Under the pieces are notes generated by a model, which worked only from the letters and a program-made list of their open reading frames with translations, had not been told where the DNA came from and did no database searches. Source: Yponomeuta sedellus (lineage: Eukaryota > Arthropoda > Insecta > Lepidoptera > Yponomeutidae). Taken from it: 64,000 nt of DNA. The translations under genes were made by a program, and so were the position numbers. Positions 10,301 through 22,499 of the stretch are shown here, piece after piece; within the stretch, counting starts at the first letter, position 1; the number at the start of each line of letters is the position of its first letter. Where the stretch lies: the NCBI GenBank assembly GCA_934045075.1, contig OW203729.1, positions 7,535,816-7,599,815 of the forward strand. The letters run 5' to 3'.

Positions 10301-11580
10301 ACATGAAACAAAAAGAAATCTTATAGTTTTCTGCAAGAGATTGTTTTTAGGGCTAAGACCGCCGATTGTAAATTATTGAAAACATAGACATTTAGTACCT
10401 TACGAGTATCTCTGTAAATTACTGGTATGCAATCAAGAGTTATCTATCTATCTACACATCTCTCCGAGAAAAGAAGGCGCTTTCTAGGAGAAAATAGAGA
10501 ACGACAATCTAAGGGCTAAATCACCAACATTATATTTTAAACTATTCTTTATTCTCTAAAATAGAATACCGGTGCTTGACTTCCGTTTTTGCCCAAAATA
10601 ATTTTGGTTACAACTTGTCGCATGAGAACTTAACGTCGGCCTTCGGCCTTGGACTGGACGGAGCTCGGCATTTGTCCTCGGCGTGGTAACGAGGGTCGAC
10701 TTTCGGCCTCTTCAATTTTGTTCCTGGCTTTTGTACTCGGGTTGGGGTTGTCCGCGGAAAGAAAATAAAAAGTAGATTTTTAACAGGGCAAGACTTTTTC
10801 GAAGACAAAAATTTCAACCTCAAAAAACATCTTGTGTGTTCACGTATAAACTTAACTATATACTAATGTTTATAAGCTGATTGCACACTAAATTAGGAAC
10901 TAAACCTAATTGCAGTATTCAAAGCAAACCACTAAATTAAGACATGAAACGAACACTAAAATGTTGATTAAACCACGAAAGAGTTGGACTAATGGCACGT
11001 AGATCAATTTAATACGTTTCTACTAGTGCTTATCCACGTACCCCACGACATTATAAGTTCACCTAAGTAACTCTTATAGAGTATCTCATAAGGACGGATA
11101 TGGAACGGCTAAGTAAATCTACTTAGGTTTTCCAGTTTTGTTGAATCTAGCAAGATTTAGGGCCTATTTGTAATCTATGCTTGAAATGAAAAATTAATTG
11201 AGATGTCGAATTAATGATTTGATTTCCTTTCGTGGCACTTCCTCGTTGGTTAATTTTATTGCAAACTAACCGACCCGGCCGGCAGATTTGATCCATCCGT
11301 ACAGTTAATAAAAGAAAAAAACCGGCATATTACGCGCACCGAGGTTTCCGTACATGTAGGTTACATGGTTATCATAAATAGTTCAGCAATCAAGTCTCGC
11401 AGTTTTTTTCCGAACTTCAAAGACTATTTTTTCATGACAAATGTAAAGTTACAGATATTTAACGGTGCTTGTAATATAACACAATTCTAGGTCAACGGAG
11501 AGCATCCTATAAATGTTTATTTCCGTGAGTATCGAAATATAAGATTTTGCGTCATAAAAAGCCGCACATATTCTGGTCCA
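10301..11580. other. Unrecognised non-coding DNA
   Basis: A GC-richer patch at 10618-10760 contains 'CTCGGC' and 'TTCGGCCT' repeated several times but no domain. Otherwise nothing was recognised. Confidence 0.4.
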
Positions 11581-11785
11581 ACTTAAAAGTTTGGTTGTTT
11601 TCACAGCTATAAGGGACTATAGATTTGAGGGTATGATTTTAATTTCAACTCGACACCTAAACGCGTTCCCGAGATCTAGAGTCAAGACCCTTACAGACAG
11701 ACGGAGGGACCGCCAACAAATCTATTCGATATTGTATGGAATCAGGCGTTACTTTGCGGAAATCCATAATAGCATTAAAATGTAA

Positions 11786-11888
11786 AAATTACTTTGCTAA
11801 ATTCCGCCAAAAATCCTAGAAGCACCATGCGGTTAGTTAATGCACCGCCCTCCCTCCCACTTTTTCAAGCAAAAAAAGCAAGACAAGA
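11786..11888. repeat. Dispersed ~100-bp repeat, copy 2
   Basis: Same block as 756-862 ('GCTAAATTCCGCC', 'GTTAGTTAATGCACCGCCC'), same orientation, with a four-base expansion in the CCCT run. The preceding 200 bp (ACAGACAGACGG at ~11693) differ from the preceding part of copy 1. Confidence 0.6.
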
Positions 11889-13240
11889 AATCTATTCGGT
11901 CAACAAATATGAGTATATAAGTGTTACGTTTTCATAATGTAAAAATACTTTTTTGTCTCACAACTAGCCCCATTTTATATTTAGATTAAGAATTATCTGT
12001 AGTTTTGATTGGTATGTTTGGCCTCGAGGTATCGCAAAACTCGCGGGCGCTCCACGCCCCTCGTATCAGTCCACCTACTTACGTAAATATTCGTAACAAT
12101 GTATGATTTCACTAGCTATAATTTCTGTTGAAGTAAAGTAGACTCTTTTCAGTGCAACCCTAGCCGGTTATTTGATCGAACAGAGCCGAACAATAAAACC
12201 AGGGGAATTAACGTGCTGATCTAACAACATATTTCCGATTACACAATGTTCCTCCACGCCTTTTATTTTAAGTGAAGAAAAACTCAAGTCCAATTATCTT
12301 GGCTGGTCGGACAAAAAGCGCGGTTACCGCTGTAACTCGGGGGCGAAAAAAATCTAGCCAGTTAGATCAACTACTTAACTGTCTTAGTAATAGAAAAACC
12401 GCAGTTAGCTTTTACTGATTTTGTACAAAAAATAAGTCACAATTTATTACGCGTCAACTAAAATGACTTGTGGAATTTTACAATTTAAATACGGTCACTT
12501 GCAACGGTATTGTTAAGTTGTTGCCAGAGCGTCTACTGCAATGTGGAGCAATTTGAAACTGACCGAAAAGCAAATAAAAAGACTAGTAGATTCCACCAAG
12601 ATAGATACGGAGTAGCAACTGAAGACTTTCTACAAAACGAGAATAAATAAAGTATGCAGCACACAATCAATTTTAGAGATTTCCTATTGGTTTCACCAAA
12701 AAAAACTACTTGTCCGCTCTCTAAGGTTATTTCGTGCATTTCAATACACGCGGGCTCCATGTAAAATGCAAAATGAAATAAAACCGTCGAATGAGTTCGT
12801 TCGTTGAGTACAGACGGCGGCATGTCAGCCCTTACAATTTTGGTTGCATTGTCGTTCGTAATGTAACTCAGTAGAGTGCATGCATGTATAGGTTTTAGTG
12901 CCGAAACCGCCCTTTTATCTGTTGCCTAGCCTGTTTTTCTGTTGCATGTGTATATTGTGTTGTTTTATTGACTTAGATTTACATGGGAGAAAAATAATAC
13001 GAAGACACAGGGGGGGCCTTGGCCCAACAGTGGGCGTCCTTCATGAGCTGTACTGTATATGTACAAAGATACTATTCGCTCTTATTTTTCCATCAATATT
13101 TGCGTATGATGTCCGGCGGATAACTTGAGGGAAATCCGTAAGAGAAAATATAATCTTTATAATTAATTTGACTGAACTAAGTACCGAAGTAGAAGCGCTC
13201 GTGGCTTATTCTCGAACCCAGCGATTGGCATCAATCATTT
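11889..13240. other. Unrecognised non-coding DNA
   Basis: No recognisable repeat or coding frame; the frames at 12533-12823 (minus) and 12898-13128 (plus) show no motif. Confidence 0.4.
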
Positions 13241-13242
13241 GA

Positions 13243-13556
13243 GTTAACAACATGCACGGTCAGGTGCAGGATGGGTGACCATCTCGTGACTACCGCTAGT
13301 GGTATTTTTCCGGACCCTTCCGTGCCTCCCAAGGCACGCTAACCCGTTGGTGCCGGCTGTCATGTAATGGCAGTCATTAAGCAATGTCAAAGGGCTTATG
13401 GGCGGTTTGATAACTTATGACAGTAATGCCCGCCACTGTCTTACAATCCTCCACCAACCCGGACTTGGCCCCCATGGTGGACTATGGCCTAACCTTCCTG
13501 CGATGCAGGAAGAGACCCGTGCCCCAGCAGTGGGGACATACAAGGTTTGATATCAA
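13243..13556 (+). mobile_element. 5S-headed SINE, long copy
   Basis: The head at 13268-13293 reads 'GGATGGGTGACCATCTCGTG', closely like the box C region of 5S rRNA genes, preceded by 'GTTAACAA' where 5S genes have GTTAAGCAAC. The body passes through 'GCCGGCTGTCATGTAATGG', 'CCCGCCACTGTCTTACAA' and ends 'CCCCAGCAGTGGGGACATAC'. Parallel in all parts to 44571-44856. The 5' part of 5S is missing, which may be the true family structure or a truncation. Confidence 0.8.
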
Positions 13557-15335
13557 AGTACCGAAGTCACATGCTGCGTCCCCCGCCAGGGACAGCCGTA
13601 ATCGTAATACGTCATGCACAGTCAGACATTTGGTCAAGTATTATGCGCTCTTTCCAATTTGTCGAGCACCGGCACTATAATTAAGAGGCCTTCTTTGAAA
13701 TCAATCTACTTATTGATAAAACCACGATAAGACCATGCAACTGGCCGGTTGCTAAAGTTGAAAAAAGGAAAGTTGCAAAACGGCTCGGTTTTTAAAAAGT
13801 CCTTTACAAGGTGAATGTGGTTGGCCCACAGGTTGAGGTCAGAATCTGGAGCTAAATATTGCATAATTATAAGAACAAGCCCCTTCCAAATTGCGTAACC
13901 AAAGATTTATTCGAGGTTATTTCCAAAATGCACAATTCGTGAATTTATTATTAATTATTTACAACTACTTTGTTGATATATACATTTATATATCCCGAAG
14001 GGGTAGTTATAATCGGTACTTATTGGTGTCAGTTTTTTATCGTTGTCATGCGATGTGAAACCGATTATTACCAGTGAGATTCTTCGGCGTTTGAACTATG
14101 AACCGTGTAACTGTTATTGTCCACTCGTGGACATTCTGTTATTAAAGATATGCGAGAAAATCTCATTAAACAAAACCTGTTATAAAACCTATGTTCTCTA
14201 AGCCTATCTCAGGAATTGCCTATATAATTAAGTCGGGTATTGAAAATGACCATGCGTAGGTACAAATTGACCATTGAAGTTTCACATACAAATTTTACTG
14301 GCATTAGAGTTTTTCCCACTGAACTATTTTGCTTGCAAGAACTATTCACTTACTTAAAAGTAAATACTACCGCGGCGGGCACGCGTAGCTATCAAGCCCA
14401 CATACTCTCTCTCTCTCTGAGAGAACTGCCCTCTCTAACGAAAGAACGGTCGTAAGTATATGAAAAAATCGTGGAAGGCATGTGTAACAGGATATTTATA
14501 TCGGGGTTTTCCTTTAACAGTCGTAAGGTTTCTCTTTATGTAGCAAGCGCCTTTAAGATGCTGTTAACAGTTTCTAAAACAAAACTTTGCACAGCGTTAA
14601 AATCTGATAACCAGCCATTAAAGTGGCACTCGACGGATGACCGAAGCGCATTTATTATACGGACTTTGCGTAACATCGTGTAATTCCAAGCTTTCTTTCG
14701 CTAATACAGCGAAAGATGATAACCATAAATTGTATTTTATGAATAATTCTGTCTAACTTTTGTAACATAATGTGTTCTTGCGCAGTTCGAGTGGATTCAC
14801 TTGACAGGTGATGTCAGCGACAATAATAAAGCCTAATGATGGATAAACCTGAACATTCACCTATAAAAGAACGTCGAACATTCGCCGCTTCATAATTTGT
14901 CCAACAGAACCGTAGAGTCAAACATAGCTATGAATAATTTCACGAACATTCTAGCACCGTTTGAAATCTTAGTTTGTAAATTTAGACGGCGGAACAATGA
15001 CAAAATTGCTCGGCCAGGGAAATAGCTCGAGGCAAATTTACTATCATTCCTCTGGAATGCTCGCTAGAGCGCTCGCTTTAGCTCTGTCGTTTATGTTGTG
15101 ATCTTTTACCTGTAATGAATATTCGAATGCTCGTTACGCGTTATACTCGGTCTGTCAGCAGCTTAAGAATTATTCACACGGACTTACTTCCCCCTTTTAT
15201 GTTTCCTCGGCGTGTAAATATTATACAATGCTTGTGTAATCCAGACATTTTATCCCTGTTTGACAGATTGTCTTCTTTTAATTAGTTTAGATAAGAAGAC
15301 GCACAAGACATTTTTTTAATTTTAACTAAAGCAGT
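13557..15335. other. Unrecognised non-coding DNA
   Basis: A CT-rich microsatellite with its inverse (CTCTCTCTCTCTGAGAGA) lies at about 14405-14424. Otherwise nothing was recognised. Confidence 0.4.
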
Positions 15336-15339
15336 GACC

Positions 15340-15595
15340 GTCACGGGCTTTTTAACATAACAACTGGCTGTGCCCCACGGTGTTACCCGCGGTTTATCGA
15401 TTTTCCCATAGGAAAGGATACTTTTTTTGCACTAAAACGTAGCCTATGTCTTAATCCGGGGTGTCAGCTAACTCCATACCAAATTTTATTAAAATCGCTC
15501 CTGCCGTTTAGACGTGAAGAAGTAACAGACATACACATTCACAAACTTTCGCCTTTATATTATTAGTGCGATAATAAATAATATTATATAATAGT
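15340..15595 (+). mobile_element. Lepidopteran repeat, 'ACGTAGCC ... GCCGTTTAGACGTGAAGAAG', copy 1
   Basis: Key phrases are 'CCGCGGTTTATCGATTTTCC', 'AAAACGTAGCCTATGTC', 'CTGCCGTTTAGACGTGAAGA' and 'AACTTTCGCCTTTATA' with an ATAATA tail. The same order is seen at 45590-45760, and the last phrase alone at 46105-46165. The tail suggests a SINE or LINE 3' end. Confidence 0.65.
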
Positions 15596-15797
15596 GTGAT
15601 GATTAAATCGCAAGTAGTTCCACGTGTACTATTTAAAATATTAAGTTTCATTATTAATTAATTTTGGGTAAAGCGGGTAATTAAGATCGGAAAGGAAGGA
15701 CGAGGAAGTGTCCAATTGACGGCAATCGGACACTTCCTCGTCAGCTTCGTGAATTTTCCACACGCCTCCTTTTAAGGAACATAGCAGATAGTGATCA

Positions 15798-15819
15798 GTC
15801 GTCGTCGTCGTCGTCGTCA
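15798..15819. repeat. (GTC)n microsatellite at a LINE 3' end
   Basis: Seven GTC repeats abut the stop codon of the minus-strand LINE remnant at 15817, so on that strand they read as its GAC-repeat tail. Confidence 0.8.
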
Positions 15820-16060
15820 GACTATACTAGTCCATTGCTGGACATAGCCCTCCCCTAATGATCGCCATAGCGCCCTGTCTTCAGCTTGCCGCATCCAGCA
15901 TCTGCCTGCAGTTTTTCGCAGATCGTCATCCCACCTAGTCGGGTCGTCCTACACTACGTTTGCCGAGTCGCGGTCTCCACTCAAGGACACGTTTACTCCA
16001 ACGGTTGTCGGTTCTTCGCAAGATATGGCCAGTGATCAGTACTATGATAAAAAGTCTATA
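15817..16060 (-). pseudogene. RTE-type LINE ORF C-terminus with one frameshift
   Basis: On the minus strand the first frame reads GHILRRTDNRWSKRVLEW then RPRLGKRSVGRP; after a small frameshift near 15945 it continues TRWDDDLRKTAGRCWM, RQAEDRALWRSLGEG and YVQQWTSIV*, with the stop at 15817-15819. This is the well-known end of lepidopteran endonuclease/reverse transcriptase LINE proteins ('GH..RR.DNRW...VL.WRPR', 'GRPPTRW.DD', 'AEDR..W..L.E.YVQQW'). It is the longest preserved copy of this family in the window, about 75 codons, and is dead. Confidence 0.8.
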
Positions 16061-16261
16061 CTTCTCTGCTTCTGCAAGTGGTGTTCAGCTTCTTCTTGCA
16101 TATCTCGGAGTTTGTCCATCTTTACGACAGCGTCTTTTCTTGCTGTAGGGCTTCGGGCGCATCAATGCAAACGCTTGATGCAGCTCGCTTCTTGTACATC
16201 CAAGATCTTTTTAGATTGGAGGCTACGGCATTTGACCAATTTTGTCATACTCCTTACTGAG

Positions 16262-16459
16262 TCATAACTTCTTGCGTAGGTCTAAGGGCAGAACATTGCA
16301 CAGAACTAGAAACCACATATTGGGGGTAAGTGACATAATCCTCATAGCACAGTTGAGTTCTACATCAACCAGTTCGGTGGCAGCCTGCGCACACTTATTT
16401 AGCTGTACTAAAATCCAGAGCCAGTGTTGATTTGCGCAGAGTGTTCGTTTTGCAGGCAC
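16262..16459 (-). pseudogene. Non-LTR reverse transcriptase C-terminal remnant ('LVDVELNCAMRIMS')
   Basis: An open frame of 65 codons on the minus strand contains QAATELVDVELNCAMRIMSL, then WFLVLCNVLPLDLRK. This resembles the region after the RT domain of jockey/I-type LINEs ('VD..LN.AMRI.TGT...TP..WLPVLSNI.P..LRR'). The frame continues in decayed form toward 16060 with stops. It abuts the RTE-type remnant at 15817-16060 in the same orientation, so two different LINE fragments lie side by side or the piece between is too decayed to assign. Confidence 0.55.
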
Positions 16460-16499
16460 AAGTAGTAACTGCGGGCTTTCGAATGAGGTTACATCTGGT

Positions 16500-16860
16500 A
16501 GAGACCTTTTTCTAACCTTCTCCAGGTGGGCCTTGAAGGTCTTGCCTATTTAAATCGCAAGGACGAAACCATTTGAATGACATTCCAAAGCTATTCTTTA
16601 GGAGTCTGCAAAGTAGTATCAAATAACCGCAACTGGCCTGCTAATATCACAAAACATATTTAGTAACAACTATGCGATTAGTCTAATATATTAATATATT
16701 TATATGCTTTCATGGTCATAGCTACATTAATTTTCAGTCGAATTATATTCAATGTAGGTCAGCTGGAAGAAAATACCAAGTAGTATTAAGCTCACCTTTG
16801 TGCAAATTTATTTTTAGTGTAACAAACAATTTTAATTCATTGAACTGAACGAATGCAGTT
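16500..16860. other. Non-coding DNA, nothing recognised
   Basis: No recognised repeat or coding frame. Confidence 0.4.
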
Positions 16861-16863
16861 CTG

Positions 16864-17132
16864 ATGTGTGGTGTCGGCTTAAAGAATAGCACCGCCCCAA
16901 ATTCTTCCCGCGGGTGTCGTAAAAGGTGATTAAGGGACACAAACCGGGGGGTGGGCAGCAGCGCCCCCTGCAGTACAATTCCACCAATCTGCGATCCCCA
17001 ACCCGCATGCCCAGCGTGGGGATTATGGTCATTACCCCCAATGATGGTATTATACAGGGCGCTATGGCTATCATTAGGGGAGGGCTATGCCCAGCAGTGG
17101 ACTACATTTCAGGCTATATAGCCTGAAGAAAA
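16864..17132 (+). mobile_element. Chimeric SINE-like repeat with a LINE coding tail, copy 2
   Basis: Opposite orientation to 1505-1772 but the same order: 'GTGTGGTGTCGGCTTAAAGA', 'TTCTTCCCGCGGGTGTCGTA', 'CAACCCGCATGCCCAGCG', then 'GGGGAGGGCTATGCCCAGCA' and 'CAGGCTATATAGCCTGAAGA' with an A-rich tail. The 'ATATAGCC' stretch at the end is a small palindrome. Confidence 0.65.
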
Positions 17133-17900
17133 AAAGAAAGATTCGTTCAGTCATCTTCATCCGAAATAATTCTAAAACGCTTCTTAGTCGAAGATGCGTT
17201 GCGGATCTGCGCGTAATCGTACAATATAATACGTCCGACGCCCGATTTATCTTCTCATCGTTTAACGATCTAGCCTAACACGTAAAATGGCCTTGTCTCA
17301 ATGTTACCAGTTTACGTACGTATAATTTAAACTTTCTCCCGTCAAGACCATCGCCGGCCGGCGACCACTGACTAGATTTCCCTTTCGAGACTTTGCTGGT
17401 TCATTGAGTAGTGGCGTTATTACATAGCTCCATGTCTAACATGGTGCCGATTAGGTAAATGTATTAAACAATCAACGTGGTCCAGTGAGCCGTTAGCTGG
17501 TTGTAGCTGGTTGTTAGATCGTATTGCATAAGTTATTTAACATACCTGCTGTAGTCGTTCAGCTAGTTAGCATAGATATTTGATCAGTTGTTCCTTAAGT
17601 CGTATGGTACACGCTCGGCTTGAGACTTGCGACTACAATCAACACACGTGCAATGACCGCGGTGAACTTCACTACGGTCAATGTAGCCTTACATTCAGAA
17701 AGAAAGAAGAAATGAAAGAAGGGATTCCAAAGTCCCAGCCCGTTGCCGCAAAAGTTCTACCAATCAGAAGTCTTAGAAGGCAGAAGTCTCTCCAACCCTT
17801 GAGATCGCCATTGTCAGACTACGATGAGGAAGACATTATCGTCATCATTACAGCACCTACCTAGGACTTTATTTATTTATACCACAGGTCTGCATAAAAG
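17133..17900. other. Mostly unrecognised DNA with one charged open frame
   Basis: A 94-codon plus-strand frame at 17580-17864 ends in a charged segment (KKEEMKEGIPKS, then SDYDEEDIIVIITAPT). It resembles no family I know and has no visible splice or promoter context; chance or an isolated exon cannot be separated by eye. Confidence 0.25.
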
Positions 17901-17928
17901 TCATCACACATAACAACGTAACATAAGC

Positions 17929-18003
17929 TCACGCCTGTATCTTGGACGGGTCGGCAGAGACCAGGGCCTGCCATTTGCTATGGTGCTGAGAGATCTCTTT
18001 CGC
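17929..18003 (-). pseudogene. LINE ORF 3' end: 'HHSKWQALVSADPSKIQA' then stop
   Basis: Minus-strand reading KEISQHHSKWQALVSADPSK then IQA*, stop at 17929-17931, same C-terminus as at 9676-9822. Beyond the stop is 'GCTTATGTTACGTTGTTATG', a degenerate short-repeat tail. Only 24 codons survive. Confidence 0.65.
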
Positions 18004-18004
18004 T

Positions 18005-18112
18005 TTATAACATAACATTGACATACAGGCACATACATTGCATCTGGCCCCACACTAGGATACCCTGTGTCGTGGAAACCAGAAACAGCGACATCACCAT
18101 CAGCAAGGTCGT
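18005..18112 (-). mobile_element. tRNA-derived SINE, body and tail only
   Basis: Homologous to the body of 22908-23112 ('GTATCCTAGTGTGGGGCC', 'ATGTATGTGCCTGTATGT', tail TGTTATGTTAT on the minus strand). The tRNA-like head is missing, as in a 5'-truncated copy. Its tail touches the LINE remnant at 18003. Confidence 0.7.
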
Positions 18113-18530
18113 CATCCATTAATCATTGCGTGTATGCACGCCGATTTGGGGTACTGTTTATCTCGCCCTTCGCGAATACATCCTTCATTTGGCCGAAGTT
18201 TGTCCTAGGGCGTTCTCTACCGACTCTTCCACACACCTTCGCTCCTATAATATTTCTTTCATTAGTCAATTCAATTCAATTTTGTCAAAGACGCAATTAC
18301 CTACTAAAATAAAAACACAAGCAACCTATGCCAGGACGCTTTACACTGCACATTAATGCGACTAAAATTAATTTTGCTACCTGACGATGCAACAACAATG
18401 TTTCTTCGTTCAGAAATAAAAGGCAATGAGATTCAACGGACATGCATAACGCATCTTTCCCAAATAAAAAAACGACTCCGTCAAAGCACTATCGATTCAG
18501 CTAAACTGCTGTACGGAGAAATTAATTAAA
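18113..18530. other. Non-coding DNA, nothing recognised
   Basis: No recognised repeat or coding frame. Confidence 0.4.
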
Positions 18531-18536
18531 CAAAAA

Positions 18537-19305
18537 AAAAATTAAAACCGACTTCACAACACTACGGCACTAGAGACACAGAAATAAAACAAACGTAGAG
18601 CTCACGTTATCTTTAGGTTATAATTTTTTTGGAATTAGAGCATCGTTAAGTCGCAAGTTCAGGCTCAGAATTTCAAGTCTGACTGAGCCAAGCCGTATGA
18701 GCAGCACAAATGCTTTGTTCACCGTCTCCAAAAATTGCAATTACAGTGTATATTACACAGACAGAGGTCACGTTTATTAAATTATTTTTGTATTTTAATT
18801 ACCGTAGCATATTGAAGACTACTAATTTTAAGATTTGTGTGATAGAAGATAAAAAAAAATGTGATCATAAATTACTAACGGAGCTGTAACAAGTAAATGT
18901 GATCCATTCAAAAGTTTCCGTACCCAAAGTATTCACCAATTAATCGCTAAATTAGCATCTCATTCAATACATCACTTAAGCTCCAATCAGGCCATTACCG
19001 TTGACAAATGAATTGTTCCGTTCTCCATCTCCAAAAATATTTAGTATCTACACCAAATTGTAATGAGAGCCCTGTTCCATAAAACTACAATAATCGATGT
19101 GTATTGCGTTGCAGAGTGTACTGTTTAATCTGCGGTTTGAGTAATTTAGTAATGCACATCAATTTATCATAGTAAGCCGTGAATAATCGTATTTTTATAA
19201 ATGCTCTTGATCTCCAAACTAAATTGAGACGATATACCTGTTCTAACAACGAAACATAAGCGTCGAATCGAATACCTCCTCTTTTTTAGAAGTCGGTTAA
19301 GTAAT
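18537..19305. mobile_element. ~770-bp non-coding element bounded by 'AACCGACTTC' inverted ends
   Basis: The left end reads 'TTAAAACCGACTTCACAA' and the right end 'TTTTTTAGAAGTCGGTTAAG', the inverse. The right-hand phrase 'ACCTCCTCTTTTTTAGAAGT' is a familiar end of an abundant lepidopteran repeat. The interior has no coding frame. Pairing these two ends as one element is an inference from their inverse match and orientation. Confidence 0.55.
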
Positions 19306-20960
19306 AAAAATGTTATACGCAATACTCACGAAGATTATTTTTACCACGAATCATACAAAGAGTTGAATCACGAGATTGGGCGATTAAGAACGAGGCTCGC
19401 TTTTCATCTCATTGTTAAACAAAACTGAATGTTTCGCCATTTAATTAGCTTAATTAATGTAAAAGACTCTTACACTTTCGTTAATCGTATTAGGCATTAC
19501 GTCATGTGACAGCGTCAAAAGATTTCTTACCGCCACTGACGTAACAGCCGCGCGTTTTTTTTTTTTTAGAAAATAGATTTCTCCTGCCAGCATCGCATCG
19601 ATAATCGATATTTTTTCTCGAAAGATACGCATCGGGTCTAGGTCAAGTGCGGTCGACTCGGCCGTGGCATCGAGATGAACTCTTGGCCATCTTTGAACTT
19701 GTCGTAGCAGTTGTTGATTTGTGCATGCGTGATTATCCGCCTTGACATTTGTGTATAAATTATGTTTAATAGATATTGGACATAATTTATAGCCGGTAGT
19801 TACCGGGCGTGCATTTTTTCCTCCTACCAGCTTTCACTACATTTTTCTCCTGTCAATCATTTCGAGGTCCTTTTACACATCCGTTTCGTTACTTCTGGTA
19901 GTGTTACTAGAGTTATTAAACATCCTACAAGGATGTGCTTCATATGTGGAAGGTTTTGTAGACGAGACTGATTAAAACGCACGCTTTATTTGGGCATATT
20001 TTTGCATTGCAAATTGAAGAGACTGTGTTAAAAAATATATGCTCGTGAAAGTGAATGGTTGCTAACTCGCACTTTATTGCCTGTTATAATTTAAGTCACC
20101 ATTACACACCAAATTAACAAAGACCGCTGAGTTACGTCATAGTTGCAGTCTGCATGTGCAGATGATGAAAACGTTGAAATCTCAAAAAAAAAATAAAGTA
20201 AGATATTAACACATTACAAGGATCTCCTCTCAAAGAGTGTTTTTGGTATATAACTCGTTATAACTACGCTATTTTGTTATAAGACAGTTTGTGACTTTTA
20301 CAAAAAAAATCTTCCAGCTAACCCTTAAAGGTTAGCTGGAGGCAAATACTTGTTACTATTAAGCTCGCTTGTACAAGCACCTATTTTGTTAGTTAGGTAT
20401 AACTATAACATATTTTACAATACAAAGTGTGTACAGACCACGTGATTGCACATTAAAAACTATATGATACATTCTATAACTAACAAAAACTTAACTGCAG
20501 GTTTGTTATAGGTCATTCGATTAGTAGCGTGGTGTTCGGGTCGTCTATCTCCCTCCAAAATGGTTGAGACTGATGATGGCTGACCACTGCGTTATGCTGG
20601 TGAACGAGTGTTGTTCGTGTGTCTGGCCCCAGCACTTATGTTTTCCCCTACTATTGTAAAACATTTGACTAATGCTTTGGCATTTAGGGCTGTGATAATT
20701 GCAATCATGAAATCTTATTAGGTTTACGTTTGGCAACTGATGTATTTGGTTTAAGATGACTTGAGAAAAGATGGTCAGAGTGGAGTTTTTTTTTCCACTA
20801 CAATACGGCCCGAAGGCAGCGGCTTAGATTTTACATTGTACATTGACATTCATCAAACAGAATGTAAATTCTTTACGTTGAAATAAATTGATTTGAATTT
20901 GAAATTGAATTTGAATTTTTGTGCAATAAAGAATTTTTCAATTCAATTCAAGTATTGAAT
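19306..20960. other. Unrecognised non-coding DNA with one small hairpin
   Basis: At 20313-20340 'TCCAGCTAACC' and 'GGTTAGCTGGA' form an 11-bp perfect stem with a six-base loop. A possible LINE tail phrase ('TTGTGCAATAAAGAATTTTT') occurs near 20919. Otherwise nothing was recognised. Confidence 0.4.
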
Positions 20961-20963
20961 AAC

Positions 20964-21117
20964 GTCGTTAAGCTAAGTCAGAGGCCTTAGGGCTTCTTGA
21001 AATGTTCTGACAGTAAGACCAGCCACTAGTCTTGCAAGCCCCTACCAATCCGGACTTAGCCCACTTAGGGAAGAGACCCGTGCCCCTCGGTGCGGACATA
21101 ATAGGTTAATGATGATT
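20964..21117 (+). mobile_element. 5S-headed SINE, decayed fragment
   Basis: It contains 'AGTCAGAGGCCTTAGGGC', 'CCAATCCGGACTTAGCCC', 'AAGAGACCCGTGCCCC', then a deletion relative to other copies (the TGGCCTAACCTTCCTGCGATG block is missing) and a 'TTAATGATGAT' tail. Confidence 0.65.
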
Positions 21118-22045
21118 ATTGAATACCACCTCTAATTTCTTTTTATTTTGTTTCAGGTGCGTATCTTCAGTGTCATACTAAAATACTCCGAGTTAACATA
21201 GAGTGAGTTTTGTATTTAATTTGCATGTCGTGAAAATTCTTCAATGTGTAAATTTTGACAAAATAAGTAAATAGTGGTGTACGTCAGCTAGACAGTTTCA
21301 CACTGGACAATAACCCTATACGACAAATGATATCGATCAGTTACCGTTACGTCACAGTGTGAAGCCTTCTAACCTGCAAAAATGGTATACATTCACACCC
21401 GATTGCTCTATGAAACGGTATCTATTACTATGCAAGAATGTGTTTCGGTATTTATTAGTCTATTTCTCCAGCCGTTAACTGGCGTGCTCAGACGCGTGTT
21501 TTCCCAGGAGGTAAGCCGTTGTATAAACTATCCTTCTAGGATATTACACTTTGTACAACTTACATTGCCGGCCATGCAAGCAGAAACACTTCGCTTTCCT
21601 GCAGCGACCCCGAAATAAATATAATCAATTATCATGGTGGGCAATGTTCGTATGGTGCCAGCAAATAAGAACAGTTGGTAAGTATAATTGCCCCCAGACG
21701 ATTACCGATCCATTTAAATTCTGGACAAATCCATACGTAGGTTGGCAATACTATGCAAAACTGAAACATTGTGAATATTGTTGTTATTATTCAAATTCTA
21801 TATTGCATTAAACTAAGTGTTGCTTGATTTACAAACTACGTTTGTAAACATAGGAATTGCTCCTTGAGTATTGGTACTTGCTTGCTATTGGTACTTGGTA
21901 CTTGTTACTGCTACTTGGCACTGTCTACCAGCTAACATAAGTTAAGATACTGTCTGGTCAACATCTTCACCGACGAATTCTTCTGACAAACTACGGAGTT
22001 AGTTATATGCGCATGTCCAAGTATTCTCATAGACATAGGAAACTT
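21118..22045. other. Unrecognised non-coding DNA
   Basis: A TACTTG-rich patch at 21861-21920 is a loose local repeat. The frames at 21382-21618 and 21551-21811 show no motif. Confidence 0.4.
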
Positions 22046-22049
22046 AACT

Positions 22050-22215
22050 AAATAGATAGATAGAGAACACTTTATTGTGCATAAGAAAGGAAATTACACA
22101 GACATTTCCTCACCTAAGAGTACAGACGGCGGCCTTATCACTAAAAGTGATCTCTTCCAGATAACCTTCAGATGGACTGGAGCAATATAGAGAGGGAGGA
22201 AGGAAGAAAGTACTT
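22050..22215 (-). mobile_element. LINE 3' UTR remnant, 'GATAAGGCCGCC' type, copy 2
   Basis: Parallel to 1335-1500: 'ATAGATAGATAGAGAACACT' then 'TTACACAGACATTTCC', 'GGCGGCCTTATCACTAAAAG' and 'CTCTTCCAGATAACC' on the plus strand, i.e. the minus-strand 3' end of a LINE. Confidence 0.65.
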
Positions 22216-22329
22216 AGATGTACAAATAAATAAAATTATTTCCGATACATATGAATAATACATGCTTAATTAGGAAAATTATTAAATTATTATGCAAATA
22301 GATATATACCAATAATATACATAAATAGA

Positions 22330-22480
22330 AAGTGATATAGAGATAGATAGAGATAGAGAATACTTTATTGTACATAAAAATGGAAATTACACAGATATTT
22401 CTTAACCTAAGAGTACAGACGGCGGCCTTATCACTAAAAAACAAAGTCTTATAAAAAGTCGTATAACAAAAAATTGCCGT
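22330..22480 (-). mobile_element. LINE 3' UTR remnant, 'GATAAGGCCGCC' type, copy 3
   Basis: A second, closer match of the same family only 120 bp from copy 2 and in the same orientation ('ATAGAGATAGAGAATACTTT', 'GGCGGCCTTATCACTAAAAA'). It could be an independent insertion or a local tandem duplication. Confidence 0.65.
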
Positions 22481-22499
22481 GGGCTCCCCCACAGAAGCA

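Noticed and set aside
16070..16260. Several plus-strand frames of 60-80 codons.
   Set aside because: They are antisense shadows of the decayed minus-strand LINE sequence.
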